A DNA stretch of 64,000 bases from UBA3537 sp049889395. Lineage in GTDB: Bacteria; Bacteroidota; Bacteroidia; Flavobacteriales; Flavobacteriaceae. The translations under genes and the position numbers were made by a program. The DNA is taken from positions 1 through 64,000 of the forward strand of contig JBMHDM010000011.1 in the NCBI GenBank assembly GCA_049889395.1, read 5' to 3'. Of the stretch, positions 63,778-64,000 are shown piece by piece. Each line of letters opens with the position of its first letter. Within the stretch, counting starts at the first letter, position 1. The notes beneath the pieces are model-generated. The model was given only the letters and a program-made list of their open reading frames with translations, searched no databases and was not told the origin of the DNA.

Positions 63778-63785
63778 CAAAAATA
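63778..63785 (-). promoter_or_regulatory. -7 promoter box for the GT2 gene
   Basis: The minus strand reads TATTTTTG; predicted start near 63771; ATG at 63758. Confidence 0.6.
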
Positions 63786-63790
63786 TGAAA

Positions 63791-64000
63791 TTAAGCGTTG
63801 CTTTTGTCAGTTTTTTTAATGATAAGTGCAACGATTAAGCCAACAACCGCGTAAAAAGCTAATTGAAACACATAGGATTGCAATTGATTCCCAATCGAAT
63901 AATTATTCTTTTGACTGGCTTCGTCAATGGCTTTCTCTACAACTTCAGCTGGAGCGCCAAATCGTTCCATATTTTGTTTGGTGATTAATAGTATTTGTTC
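63791..64000 (-). CDS. DUF4199 family membrane protein, 3' end
   Basis: The last 69 codons and the TAA stop (63793..63791) are present; the 5' part lies beyond the right edge. The visible protein has a charged helix (ERFGAPAEVVEKAIDEASQ), a membrane helix (VFQLAFYAVVGLIVALI) and a basic tail KKTDKSNA. This is the C-terminal pattern of DUF4199, a Bacteroidota membrane family of unknown function often next to this glycosyltransferase. Confidence 0.78.
   Translation of the reverse strand, partial: EQILLITKQNMERFGAPAEVVEKAIDEASQKNNYSIGNQLQSYVFQLAFYAVVGLIVALIIKKTDKSNA

Noticed and set aside
1..64000. CRISPR arrays, insertion sequences, prophage, tRNA or rRNA genes
   Set aside because: Looked for regular spaced repeats, transposase-like proteins, terminal inverted repeats and tRNA-like cloverleaves; none was seen.

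Overview
The window is a chromosomal segment of a Bacteroidota bacterium, most likely a marine or aquatic member of the Flavobacteriaceae. The evidence is AT-rich DNA, at least 20 matches to the Bacteroidota -7 promoter box (TAnnTTTG) just ahead of genes, no Shine-Dalgarno sequences before starts, a T9SS sorting domain, a DUF4834-YfhO pair, many CK-type lipoproteins and a sulfonolipid-type alpha-oxoamine synthase. It is gene-dense core genome. I saw no insertion sequence, prophage, CRISPR array, tRNA or rRNA.

Layout. 1-4.6 kb: the 5' end of prfB with its programmed +1 frameshift, threonine aldolase, oligopeptidase B and a CBS/cysteine-synthase-like enzyme. 4.7-8 kb: an alpha-oxoamine synthase, a GNAT-fold acyltransferase and an outer-membrane protein; with the preceding PLP enzyme these look like a sulfonolipid (capnine) locus. 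8-15 kb: DUF4834, YfhO, a glycosyltransferase and uvrA. 15-20 kb: an ECF sigma gene whose leader can fold its own start codon into a 12-bp helix, followed by an unlisted 47-aa protein and a terminator, then nth, bcp, a conserved unknown protein, an MBL hydrolase and small genes. 20-28 kb: a minus-strand run with a BatA-type protein, a dihydroorotase-like protein that has lost its metal ligands, a glycosyltransferase and an S10 peptidase, then small proteins and oxyR.

28-43 kb: an M3 peptidase, a cyclophilin, a Nudix hydrolase, a variant PlsC-like acyltransferase, a second ECF sigma gene with a four-helix membrane protein, a DUF1684/LETM1-like/sodC group, and an exported M28 peptidase - M1 peptidase - BNR-repeat operon. 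43-51 kb: a fatty-acid beta-oxidation regulon (acyl-CoA ligase; marR-fadN-fadA-fadE) with two identical 12-bp palindromes at the regulator's promoter. 51-64 kb: purL, a T9SS-secreted nuclease, an RNA m5C methyltransferase, a BNR lipoprotein, an ABC exporter, a phosphohexomutase, a GT2 glycosyltransferase and the 3' end of a DUF4199 gene.

Together the genes suggest an aerobic heterotroph that degrades proteins and fatty acids, secretes enzymes through T9SS and lipoprotein export, handles peroxide and superoxide (OxyR, Bcp, SodC), and makes sulfonolipids. The most interesting structures are the ECF leader with its small protein, the sulfonolipid locus, the MarR palindromes, the pseudo-dihydroorotase, and the face-to-face promoters between nth and bcp.
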